Of a stretch of 11,955 nucleotides of DNA, positions 1-6,374 are shown one piece after another. The DNA comes from an uncultured bacterium. Lineage in GTDB: Bacteria; Actinomycetota; Coriobacteriia; Coriobacteriales; Coriobacteriaceae. The notes below the pieces were generated by a model, which saw only the letters and a program-made list of their open reading frames with translations, was not told the DNA's origin and made no database searches. The position numbers and the translations under genes were made by a program. Numbering within the stretch: position 1 is the stretch's first letter; each line of letters opens with the position of its first letter. The stretch is taken from positions 1 through 11,955 of the forward strand of contig CAJMRZ010000029.1 in NCBI GenBank assembly GCA_905215945.1. The letters are read 5' to 3'.

Positions 1-102
1 CTGCCGCACCTCGCTCGCCGTATCGGCACTTAGAATTATGCGGTATTGCCTTAAAGTTTCTGCCTCCTTCTTTTCAAAGAAGGAACAAAAACCCCCGTAA
101 AC
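1..102. other. Left edge, no gene recognised
   Basis: No coding region is convincing here. On the + strand a short frame runs from the window edge to a TAG at about 31-33, too short to identify. A small AT-rich inverted repeat (CCTTCTT-TTCA-AAGAAGG, about 64-81) lies just past the end of the pullulanase gene. It has no T-run on the exit side of either strand, so it is not called a terminator. Confidence 0.4.
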
Positions 103-2025
103 TCATTCCACCTTCAAAATCGTCACGCTGACGGGGGCGAGTTCGATGGCATTGCGGCAGGCGGGGCCAAAAGGTTCGGCGGCGGCACGGGTACCATCGC
201 ACAGATAGCGCCAGCTCCCGGCAGGCAGGGCCGCCCACTGGCGGGTGCGCTCCGGGTTATAATAAACCGCCAGCCGTCCTGGCAGGCTTTCGCCCCGGCG
301 CTCTGGCACAAAGCCGATCAGCCACCCCGGCAGGGACAGAATGCAGGGTTCTGCATCCCCCGCCATACCGGAAAGCTCCGGATACGCCTTGCGGATTTCC
401 AACAGTCCATGATAATACTGCACCAGCTCCTCCAGCTGGGCGGCGCGCGTCCAATCCAGGCGGTTCAGCTCCAGCGGGCCGCGGTAGGTGTTGTGGTCGC
501 CATGCTTGGTGCGGGCAAACTCTTCGCCCCCCTGCATGAACGGCAGACCCTGGCAGGTCAGGTAAATACCCGCCGCCATGCGGTTCTGGGCCAGCAGATC
601 GGCATCCGGCGCGGCATAATCCCCGCGGTGGGCCACGCATTTCAGCTTATCCCACAGGGTATAGTTATCATGAGCCGAAACATACTGCACCACCTGGCCC
701 GGCGCCTGGGGCATAAAATCCGCCTGGCCGCCGCGCCACGCCGGGATAGAATGCAGCACTTGATACCCACAGTGCATATCGCCGTTGATGTAGCCTGCGC
801 TGCCCGCATTGAACACCCCGCCCTTGATGGCATCGCGGGTGTTATCGCAGAAAAATCCAATGCGGCTGTCCAGCAGGCCCGCCGCCTGTTTGTTGGCGGG
901 GATCGCGCCGTGTTCCATGCGGGTGCTGCCGCCCTGCCACGGTTCACCGTACATGAGGATATCTTCGCCGCCGGGCAGGGCATCCAGTGCGGCGCGGATT
1001 GCGTTCATGGTTTCCACATCGTGCAGAGCCATCAGGTCAAAGCGGAACCCGTCAATATGGTACTCTTTGGCCCAGTACACACAGGAATCCACCAGATACT
1101 TGCGCACCATCGTGCGCTCGCTGGCAAGGTCACACCCGCAGCCGGAGCCGTTGGTCAGGCTTCCGTTTTCCCACCGGCGGTTCCAGTAGCCGGGCACCGT
1201 GCGTTCCAGCCAGCTGTAGGAATAATAGGTATGATTATACACCACATCCATCACCACGCCCAGCCCGGCGCTGTGCAGGGCCTGGATCATAGCGCGGCAT
1301 TCCCGCACGCGCACCTCGCCGTGGAACGCATCGGTGGCATAGCTGCCCTCCGGCAGGTTATAATTCAGCGGATCATATCCCCAGTTGTAGTCCTCGCCGC
1401 TCACTTCGTCCACCGTGGCAAAGTCAAAAATAGGCTGCAGCTGCACATGGGTCACACCCAGCCGCTTAAGGTAGTTCAGCCCGGTGGGGTGTACGCCGTC
1501 CCCGTTCAGGGTGGTGCCGTCCACCGTAAAACCCATAAACTTGCCGCGGTAAGCCTGCGGCACGCCGCTGGCCGGGTCGGCGATAAAATCCGCCACATGC
1601 ACCTCCCACACGCTGCGGGCATGGGCGGGGATAGCCGGGCGTTCATCCTTCTGCCAGCCGTCCGGCACGGCGGCGGCCTGGTTCAGCACCATGCTGCGGG
1701 TGCCCCCTGCCCCGGCTGCGTGGGCGTAGGGGTCCGCTGTAACGGTGGAGGTTCCATCCGGGAACTGCAGCTCATACTGGTAATACTGCCCGGCCAGGTC
1801 ACCCGCCAGTTTCAGGTACCAGGTGCCGCCCTCACTGCGCTGCATGGCCAGGGTGCCAAGGTCGGCAGCTTCCGGCTCTGCGTCCGTGCCCGTAGCAAAG
1901 CGGTGCAGCGCCGCGCTGCACGCCGTGGGGGCCCACAGGCGGAATGCCGTAGCGCTGCTGCGCCACACTGCACCAAGGTCATTTCCGGCATAAACCGGCA
2001 GCTGGGATGCCTGTGTTTCGTTCAT
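103..2025 (-). CDS. pulA: Type I pullulanase (GH13, CBM48-containing)
   Basis: A 640-residue debranching enzyme that hydrolyses alpha-1,6 links in pullulan, glycogen or limit dextrins. The N-terminal ~110 residues look like a CBM48-type beta domain (RLWAPTA near 29-35). The type I pullulanase motif YNWGYDP is at 213-219. The GH13 regions follow in order: DVVYNHT at 260-266, GFRFDLM at 326-332 with the expected nucleophile D330, YGEPW at 359-363 with acid/base E361, and SAHDN at 450-454 with stabiliser D453. There is no signal peptide, so it should act inside the cell on glycogen or imported maltodextrins. The length is normal for intracellular type I enzymes. The ATG is supported by GTAGGAGGAA just upstream. 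It follows the citrate synthase gene on the same strand, but a terminator lies between them. Its codon use is less GC-biased at third positions than the genes beyond 2540, so it may come from a different organism. Confidence 0.95.
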   Translation of the reverse strand: MNETQASQLPVYAGNDLGAVWRSSATAFRLWAPTACSAALHRFATGTDAEPEAADLGTLAMQRSEGGTWYLKLAGDLAGQYYQYELQFPDGTSTVTADPYAHAAGAGGTRSMVLNQAAAVPDGWQKDERPAIPAHARSVWEVHVADFIADPASGVPQAYRGKFMGFTVDGTTLNGDGVHPTGLNYLKRLGVTHVQLQPIFDFATVDEVSGEDYNWGYDPLNYNLPEGSYATDAFHGEVRVRECRAMIQALHSAGLGVVMDVVYNHTYYSYSWLERTVPGYWNRRWENGSLTNGSGCGCDLASERTMVRKYLVDSCVYWAKEYHIDGFRFDLMALHDVETMNAIRAALDALPGGEDILMYGEPWQGGSTRMEHGAIPANKQAAGLLDSRIGFFCDNTRDAIKGGVFNAGSAGYINGDMHCGYQVLHSIPAWRGGQADFMPQAPGQVVQYVSAHDNYTLWDKLKCVAHRGDYAAPDADLLAQNRMAAGIYLTCQGLPFMQGGEEFARTKHGDHNTYRGPLELNRLDWTRAAQLEELVQYYHGLLEIRKAYPELSGMAGDAEPCILSLPGWLIGFVPERRGESLPGRLAVYYNPERTRQWAALPAGSWRYLCDGTRAAAEPFGPACRNAIELAPVSVTILKVE

Positions 2026-2051
2026 GGGGATTCCTCCTACTGATATACCAC

Positions 2052-2080
2052 AAAAAAGGCACAGCCTTTGCGGCTATGCC
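2052..2080 (-). terminator. Rho-independent terminator after citrate synthase
   Basis: On the minus strand GGCATAGCC - GCAAA - GGCTGTGCC forms a 9-bp stem (one G-U pair) with a 5-nt loop and is followed directly by TTTTTT. It lies 56 bp past the citrate synthase stop and 26 bp before the pullulanase start. It should therefore end the citrate synthase transcript, leaving the pullulanase to be transcribed by readthrough or from its own promoter. Confidence 0.85.
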
Positions 2081-2135
2081 CAAAATGCTTACGCTATAAT
2101 TTTAACAGGTCTGGCCCGCCAGTGCAAGGCTGAAA

Positions 2136-3560
2136 TCAGCCGCGGTTTTCCATCGGCAGGTAATCTCTGGTTGCCATAACACTTTTGTACGCGGGGCGAA
2201 TGATTTTATCCACATTGACCAGCTCTTCCATGCGGTGGGCGCTCCAACCGACCACACGAGCCACAGCGAACATGGGGGTATACAGTTCCACGGGGATGCC
2301 CAGCATGTTGTAGACAAAGCCGGAATAGAAGTCCACGTTGGTGGAAACGCCTTTATAGATATGGCGCTTTTCGGCAATCACCTGCGGGGCCAGGCGCTCC
2401 ACCGTGTTGTAAAAGTCAAAGTCCGTCTTGCGGCCCTTGGCCATGGCCAGCTGCTGCACAAAGCTCTTGAACACCACCGCGCGCGGGTCCGACAGAGAGT
2501 AGACCGCATGGCCCATGCCGTACACAAGGCCCGTTTTGTCGAAGGCCTCCTTGCGCACGATCTTCGCCAGGTAGTCGGCCACCTGGCCCTCGTCTGACCA
2601 GTCGGCCACATGCTCCTTGATCTCCTGCTGCATGGCCAGCACCTGGTGGTTCGCGCCGCCGTGCTTCCAGCCCTTCAGCGAGCCGATGGCGCCGGCATAC
2701 GTGGAGTACGGGTCGGTGTCGGACGAGGTCAGCACGCGCGTGGTGAACGTGGAGTTGTTGCCGCCGCCGTGCTCGGCATGCAGCATGAGCATCACGTCGA
2801 GCAGCATGGCTTCGTCGCGGGTGAACGCCATGCCGCCGCGCAACACCTGCAGGATGGTCTCAGCGGTGGAGAGGCCGGGTGTGGGGTGCGGTACATGAAC
2901 CTCGGAGCCACGGCGCTTGGCGACCGAGGCCATATGCGCGAAGGCGGCGATGCGGGGGAGACGGGCGAGCATGGAGATGGCGACATCGATTTCGTGCTCG
3001 GGTGTAATGGCGTCGGGCTCGGCGTCGAAGGCGTAGAGCAGCAGCACGGCGCGCTGAAGCACATTCATGATGCTCGACGACACCGTGGTCATGGGGAACT
3101 CGCGGACGTACTCGTCGCTCAGGTGCCTAAAAGCGCCCAGACGTTCGCAAAAACCGTCAAGCTCTTCCTTGGTGGGCAGAGAGCCCGTGATGAGCAGGTA
3201 GGCGATCTCTTCGTAGCCATAGCGATCCTCGGCCTGGGCGTTGTTGACCAGGTCCTCGATGCTGTAGCCACGAAGCGTGAGTTTGCCCTGATCGGGCACG
3301 ACCTTTCCGTCGACCTTGTTGTAGCCGTGCACGTCCGAGATGCGGGTAAGGCCCGCGACCACGCCCGAGCCGTCGGCATTGCGCAGGCCGCGCTTGACGT
3401 TGTGCTCCACGAACAGGCCCTCGTCGTACGGGGCGGTCGGCAGGCCGTGGTAGAGGTTTTCGCTTTCGGGCGAAATCTGACGGCTCGCCTCGTAATCCAG
3501 AACCAGGCGGCTCAGGTGATCGTCGAAGCGGTAGTAGATTTTCTTGGCGTCGTAGGCCAT
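2136..3560 (-). CDS. gltA: Citrate synthase (possibly a chimeric reading frame)
   Basis: Condenses oxaloacetate and acetyl-CoA to citrate at the entry of the oxidative TCA branch, in the cytoplasm. The product has 474 residues, like the longer form of the family. Hallmarks: HAEHGGGNNS at 261-270 (catalytic His264 type), KHGGANH at 299-305, GMGHAVYSLSDPRA at 348-361 with His351, and NVDFYSG at 408-414 with the catalytic Asp410. The ATG has AGAGGAG (3567-3573) 6 bp upstream. It lies 77 bp after the ACT-protein gene on the same strand and is probably co-transcribed with it. Oddity: by hand count roughly 94% of the ~100 codons upstream of about 2541 end in G or C, against roughly 70% of those between 2136 and 2540. 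The switch falls beside the conserved GMGHAVY motif. The protein still reads as a complete, normal enzyme, so either two citrate synthase genes were joined in frame during assembly or natural recombination occurred. Confidence 0.93.
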   Translation of the reverse strand: MAYDAKKIYYRFDDHLSRLVLDYEASRQISPESENLYHGLPTAPYDEGLFVEHNVKRGLRNADGSGVVAGLTRISDVHGYNKVDGKVVPDQGKLTLRGYSIEDLVNNAQAEDRYGYEEIAYLLITGSLPTKEELDGFCERLGAFRHLSDEYVREFPMTTVSSSIMNVLQRAVLLLYAFDAEPDAITPEHEIDVAISMLARLPRIAAFAHMASVAKRRGSEVHVPHPTPGLSTAETILQVLRGGMAFTRDEAMLLDVMLMLHAEHGGGNNSTFTTRVLTSSDTDPYSTYAGAIGSLKGWKHGGANHQVLAMQQEIKEHVADWSDEGQVADYLAKIVRKEAFDKTGLVYGMGHAVYSLSDPRAVVFKSFVQQLAMAKGRKTDFDFYNTVERLAPQVIAEKRHIYKGVSTNVDFYSGFVYNMLGIPVELYTPMFAVARVVGWSAHRMEELVNVDKIIRPAYKSVMATRDYLPMENRG

Positions 3561-3637
3561 GCGCGCTCCTCTCCGGTCCGCTTTGGGGCGGCGCGCTTGG
3601 ACGATATGACGTCAAGCTGCCCCGAGCGGCTTGTTCG

Positions 3638-3925
3638 CTACAGGCGGTACATAAAGTTAAAGACGTCCTCGCGCTGGATGGACACGTTGACGCCCGAAAG
3701 CTCGCCTGCCTCGGCCAAGGCCTTCTGCAGCTCGGCGAAGTCGAGCTTGGACTCGGCGGTGTCGGCCAGCATGGTCATGGTGAAGATGTCCTCGATAATG
3801 GACTGCGTAATGTCGCGGATGTCGACGTTGGCCTCGCCCAGAACACGGGTGACGCCGGCGACGATACCGGGGCGGTTCTTGCCAAGGACGGTGATGACGA
3901 TGCGGGAGGACGAGATCTCGGCCAT
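3638..3925 (-). CDS. UPF0237-type ACT domain protein
   Basis: A 95-residue stand-alone ACT domain. The family signature GKNRPGIVAGV is at 15-25, followed by NVDIRDITQSI (33-43) and IFTMTML (47-53). The C-terminal end QREDVFNFMYRL is characteristic of UPF0237. ACT domains bind small ligands, usually amino acids, and dimerise; the ligand of this family is not established, so the role is inferred as sensory or regulatory. The whole family length is present. The ATG has a modest AAAGGG (3932-3937) 6 bp upstream. It precedes citrate synthase and probably shares its transcript. Its usual UPF0210 partner is not in the window. Confidence 0.88.
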   Translation of the reverse strand: MAEISSSRIVITVLGKNRPGIVAGVTRVLGEANVDIRDITQSIIEDIFTMTMLADTAESKLDFAELQKALAEAGELSGVNVSIQREDVFNFMYRL

Positions 3926-3971
3926 GGGAAACCCTTTCGCGTGGTTGCGGCGCGCGGGGGCGCTCCGCTAC

Positions 3972-3994
3972 GGTACAGTGTTCATCATTGTACC
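3972..3994. promoter_or_regulatory. Inverted repeat overlapping a possible -10 box
   Basis: GGTACA - 11 bp - TGTACC is a perfect 6-bp-arm inverted repeat about 47-69 bp upstream of the ACT-protein start. On the minus strand its proximal arm runs into TACAAT (3987-3992), a good -10 hexamer. No clear -35 is visible at the right distance. The arrangement suits an operator for the ACT-citrate synthase transcript, but nothing identifies the regulator. Confidence 0.35.
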
Positions 3995-4121
3995 TGTCTG
4001 GCGCAAAAAAGGGGTCGCTCGCTGCGGCGTTACATGTCTGCAACATGAGCGTGAGGGGGCAGGCCGCATGGGGAAGAGCCGTCTGGCGCGCGTCCAGCTC
4101 GTGTTGGGTTGATTTCCGAAC

Positions 4122-4169
4122 TCAGCCGAACACATCGAGCGGATAGGCCGTTCCCGCAGTCAGCCGAAC
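4122..4169. repeat. 10-bp direct repeats downstream of the integrase remnant
   Basis: TCAGCCGAAC occurs at 4122-4131 and again at 4160-4169, 38 bp apart in the same orientation, with loosely similar sequence after each copy. Repeats beside an integrase gene can be its arm-type binding sites, but two short copies are weak evidence. The rest of the 289-bp gap between the ACT-protein gene and the integrase remnant shows no gene. Confidence 0.3.
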
Positions 4170-4203
4170 GCCTCCGACCGCTGATTCCAAACTGAAAACG
4201 GGG

Positions 4204-4233
4204 GGTATCCCCCACTATTCGGTAGGGGATACC
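4204..4233 (-). terminator. Stable hairpin overlapping the integrase stop codon
   Basis: GGTATCCCC - 12 nt - GGGGATACC is a perfect 9-bp stem whose loop contains the integrase TAG. On the minus strand it is followed by CCCCGTTTTC, a short, imperfect T-run, so termination is possible but not strong. The hairpin may instead be part of an attachment region at the 3' end of the integrase gene. Confidence 0.4.
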
Positions 4234-5048
4234 GCTCCGCGGCGCATGCCGCGGGCGGCGCCCCTATCGGACCACCGTGACCTCAGTTGGGATGGGCCCA
4301 GCACCGCGGCGCACTCGGTGGGGTAGAGCCGACTGATCGTCTTCACGTCGCGTATGACGATATTTCGGTCGTCCGGCTCGGTGACGCCGTAGCCGAACGC
4401 CTGGAGCGTCTCGATGGACTCCTGGATTCTCTGCTGGAACATGGGTCCCGGATCGACCCTCGGCCCGAGGTACCCGCGCCAGAGGCACGGCGAGACGCGC
4501 AGCATGTTATGGATTTTGGAGATTGGCTCGATGTCGGCGTAGACGTTGAGCGTCGCCATGGCGTCCTTGTGCCCGAGGATCGATTGGAGCGCCTTGATAT
4601 CGCCGCCCTGGCGGATCCACTGCGTGGCGAACGTGTGGCGCAGGCCGTGGAACGTGATCAGCTCGTCGTTGGTGCCCATGAGGCCGTTGGTCTCCGAGAA
4701 CGTCTTGAACGCCCTGCGGATATAGCTTGTCGTCGCGAAGGTCGCGCCCGGCTCCGACAGGATGTAGCAGTTCCCGATCTCGACCGCCCCGGTAAGGTTG
4801 CGCGAGCGCAGCTTCCCGCGGTCGATCTCGTGGATCTCCTTCAGGAAGGGGAGCAGGCCGACCGGGTCGATGGGGATGCCCCTGGCGTCATGGGTCTTGG
4901 TGTCCTTGATGAACGAACCCATCCCCTTCGCGTACGCCACCGAGTGCCTGATCGAGATCAGGCCCGTCTCGAAATCCACATCGCACCACCGAAGGCCGCA
5001 GACCTCGCCGATTCGCATCCCCGTGTGCAGGGCGAGTACGACCGCCCT
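4215..5048 (-). pseudogene. Tyrosine-recombinase integrase, 5'-truncated
   Basis: The catalytic half of a phage/ICE-type tyrosine integrase. Counting from the internal ATG at 5018, the residues are TGMRIGE (Arg2), a beta-hairpin lysine (K39 or K41), HGLRH (His124, Arg127), LGH (His150) and the nucleophile Tyr160 in NVYADI. Family members carry about 150-200 more residues before this, the arm-binding and core-binding domains. Here the open frame reaches back only to RAVVLALHTGM and then meets the TAG that ends the upstream HTH gene, in the same frame. There is no good ribosome binding site before the ATG at 5018. This looks like a deletion that joined mid-integrase sequence to the end of the HTH gene. 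The C-terminal ~95 residues after the catalytic core are a poorly recognisable tail. The remnant is unlikely to recombine DNA alone. Confidence 0.8.
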
Positions 5049-5300
5049 CTAATCCTCGGCGGACCAATCGAGTCCGAACTCCTTTCGGGCGTCCTCTTCG
5101 CTCATGACTTCGAGAAGGTCTCCGGGTTGGCAACGAAGGGCGAGGCATAGCTGCTCGAGCGTGTTGAAGCGAATGCCGCGAATATGCCCCTTTTTAATAC
5201 GGGACAGGTTCACGGGCGTGGTTCCAATCCTTTCGGCAAGTTCGTTCGAGGAAATCTTTCGCTCGGCCATGATCTTGTCGAGGCGAACAATTACGGGCAT
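5049..5300 (-). CDS. YozG-like XRE/Cro family repressor
   Basis: An 83-residue protein that is almost entirely one helix-turn-helix domain. The recognition region is roughly residues 17-38 (SSNELAERIG then PVNLSRIKKG), and RFNTLEQLCLALRCQPGDLLE is the typical end of the compact Cro/CI fold. This small class is often encoded next to a DUF2975 membrane protein, as it is here. The ATG lies 9 bp past the DUF2975 stop, and its AAGGA ribosome binding site overlaps that stop (5307-5311), so translation is probably coupled. It is likely a DNA-binding regulator of its own operon; the palindrome at 5860-5878 is the best candidate operator. Its TAG is immediately followed in frame by the integrase remnant. 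Confidence 0.88.
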   Translation of the reverse strand: MPVIVRLDKIMAERKISSNELAERIGTTPVNLSRIKKGHIRGIRFNTLEQLCLALRCQPGDLLEVMSEEDARKEFGLDWSAED

Positions 5301-5309
5301 GGCGTTTCC

Positions 5310-5822
5310 TTACGCAATCTCGTCGGAGTCGAGGTACAGCTCTCGGGCGTACAAGAAGAGCTGGGAAAGCATGAACAGGACGATGCCGAGAACCAGAGAG
5401 GTCCAGTCGAATGATGAAGCGATCTCTTGGGCGCCGACGGCCCCCTCGCCGCCAAACATCGAAACGGAGGTTTCGAGTGAGCCGGCGTAGAGGCTGGTGG
5501 CAGCTTGAACAACGAAGAGAATGCCGAGCACCTTCAAGCATGTCGCAGACCCTTTCTTGAAGGGGTCTCCGTTCTTGATCGTCCACACGAGAACGGCGCT
5601 GAGGATGGTCGTAGCGATACCGATGACGGCAGGGGCCAATGTCGAGATCGCAAGGGCTGGATACGCGGGGGAGTCTGCAATTACAGGGTTGTCGAGCACT
5701 TCGATTGCTGGCTTTAAGGAGAACGCCACTTGTGCGATGGCGGTGACGCAAAGGGCCGCAGAGGCTATCGCACATGCGATGCGGAAGGAATGAAGCCGGG
5801 GAGTGCGATTGTCGGAACTCAT
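5310..5822 (-). CDS. DUF2975 four-helix membrane protein
   Basis: A 170-residue integral membrane protein with four likely transmembrane segments at about 13-36, 57-82, 95-113 and 140-158. NGDPFKKGSATCLKVLG (84-100) between helices 2 and 3, and the polar tail ARELYLDSDEIA after helix 4, match the layout of DUF2975 proteins. Their biochemical role is unknown. The consistent pairing with a small XRE repressor suggests a membrane-sensing or membrane-stress module. The ATG has GGAGG (5828-5832) 5 bp upstream, partly inside a possible mRNA stem. It is transcribed divergently from the peptide-export cassette, and the 120-bp gap holds palindromes that could serve both directions. Confidence 0.82.
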   Translation of the reverse strand: MSSDNRTPRLHSFRIACAIASAALCVTAIAQVAFSLKPAIEVLDNPVIADSPAYPALAISTLAPAVIGIATTILSAVLVWTIKNGDPFKKGSATCLKVLGILFVVQAATSLYAGSLETSVSMFGGEGAVGAQEIASSFDWTSLVLGIVLFMLSQLFLYARELYLDSDEIA

Positions 5823-5858
5823 AATAACCTCCGAAGAATTTAAAAAACTCAGGTTACT
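5823..5858 (-). promoter_or_regulatory. Possible leader stem covering the DUF2975 ribosome binding site
   Basis: In the minus-strand leader AGTAACCT (5858-5851) can pair with AGGTTATT (5830-5823), including one G-U pair. This closes a ~20-nt loop and takes in three of the five bases of the GGAGG Shine-Dalgarno. The stem is AU-rich and weak, so it may only dampen translation. Confidence 0.3.
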
Positions 5859-5859
5859 T

Positions 5860-5878
5860 TTTAACAGTTTATGTTAAA
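5860..5878. promoter_or_regulatory. Perfect interrupted palindrome, candidate operator
   Basis: TTTAACA-N5-TGTTAAA is a 19-bp palindrome with 7-bp perfect arms in the divergent gap between the DUF2975/XRE operon and the secreted-peptide gene. It abuts the possible -35 of the rightward promoter (5879-5884), and on the minus strand it contains TTAACA, a -35-like hexamer. Size and position suit a dimeric XRE-type repressor, so the YozG-like protein is the natural candidate ligand; this is inference. Confidence 0.55.
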
Positions 5879-5907
5879 TTGACTTTGCCGGCAAGTAATC
5901 ACAGCAT
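5879..5907 (+). promoter_or_regulatory. Weak promoter for the peptide cassette, with internal palindrome
   Basis: TTGACT at 5879-5884 matches the -35 consensus in 5 of 6 bases. At 17-bp spacing the -10 is CAGCAT, a poor match, so the promoter may need an activator or be tightly regulated. The spacer contains a perfect 10-bp palindrome, TTGCCGGCAA (5885-5894), which could be a second protein-binding site. Confidence 0.35.
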
Positions 5908-5942
5908 GCTGCAACCGAAACCCCTCTAGATTGGAGAGGATT

Positions 5943-6308
5943 ATGTTCAGTACTGTTAAGTCGTGTAAGCTCTTGGTTTTCCTCGGCCTCGCTCTTTGTC
6001 TGTTGCTGCCGGGAGCCCCCGCTTTTGCGGATACCCCGATGCCTCCTTCCCAGGAGAGCAGCCAGTGTGCCCTCGTTGAGCCCCTCGGGTATACGGACGA
6101 CGTCGTCGATACCTACTGGAGCTACAGCTGTCCTCGCGGCGGAAGCGGGCACAGCATCTCGATGTTCAACATCTCTTACAAGACGATCTCCTACCGAAAT
6201 GGCTATCGCCGATCCGCGCATCATAGGGAATCCCGCCTCGCTGCAATGTGTTCCTGTGGTGTTCTTGGCACAACTGATAAATGGCAATTTGTCTATAGCA
6301 CCTACTAG
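5943..6308 (+). CDS. Small secreted four-cysteine peptide, bacteriocin-like
   Basis: A 121-residue precursor. Residues 1-29 form a Sec signal peptide: lysines at 6 and 9, a hydrophobic core LLVFLGLALCLLLPG, and AFA before a likely cut ahead of Asp30. The mature part is ~92 residues, rich in Ser, Tyr and Arg, with cysteines at 42, 63, 103 and 105 that could form two disulfides, and it ends in Tyr. The stretch around 70-92 alternates polar and aromatic residues as beta strands do. The start is set by GGAGAGG (5934-5940) just before ATG 5943; a TTG at 5931 in the same frame lies within that site. No family is recognised with confidence. Architecture and context faintly recall lactococcin 972-type bacteriocins (Sec leader, aromatic mature peptide, neighbouring large membrane protein and ABC ATPase), but the sequence match is too weak to claim. 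It leads the rightward cassette and is followed by a strong hairpin. Confidence 0.75.
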   Translation: MFSTVKSCKLLVFLGLALCLLLPGAPAFADTPMPPSQESSQCALVEPLGYTDDVVDTYWSYSCPRGGSGHSISMFNISYKTISYRNGYRRSAHHRESRLAAMCSCGVLGTTDKWQFVYSTY

Positions 6309-6315
6309 ATGCGAG

Positions 6316-6344
6316 GAGGGGCCGAGCATTTTGTTCGGCCCCTC
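6316..6344 (+). terminator. 12-bp hairpin between peptide and transporter genes
   Basis: GAGGGGCCGAGC - ATTTT - GTTCGGCCCCTC pairs over 12 bp with one G-U pair, beginning 8 bp after the peptide gene's stop. What follows is TGTTCC rather than a T-run, so it is more likely a partial terminator or an mRNA-stabilising 3' structure than a full stop. Either role would raise peptide mRNA relative to the transporter genes. Confidence 0.7.
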
Positions 6345-6374
6345 TGTTCCGACTGGATGAGGTCAAGGTTGGCG

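Noticed and set aside
1..60. A 16S rRNA edge suggested by TTATGCGGTATT
   Set aside because: Only this short stretch resembles 16S; the flanking bases do not continue the match.
61..84. AT-rich inverted repeat as the pullulanase terminator
   Set aside because: No T-run follows it on the minus strand; the T-rich part lies on the wrong side.
409..2043. A 544-residue open frame on the + strand across the pullulanase gene
   Set aside because: It is antisense to a gene with every GH13 catalytic motif, and its own sequence shows no family features; it follows from the GC-rich codon pattern.
2610..4112. A 500-residue + strand open frame opposite citrate synthase and the ACT gene
   Set aside because: Shadow of two well-identified genes; it crosses their intergenic promoter region and has no recognisable domains.
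4122..4169. A CRISPR array
   Set aside because: Only two 10-bp repeats, too short and too few, with no cas genes.
4287..5150. A 287-residue + strand open frame opposite the integrase remnant
   Set aside because: Antisense to the conserved recombinase motifs; low-complexity composition typical of shadow frames.
5931..5942. TTG start giving a four-residue longer secreted peptide precursor
   Set aside because: The TTG overlaps the GGAGAGG ribosome binding site that serves the ATG at 5943.
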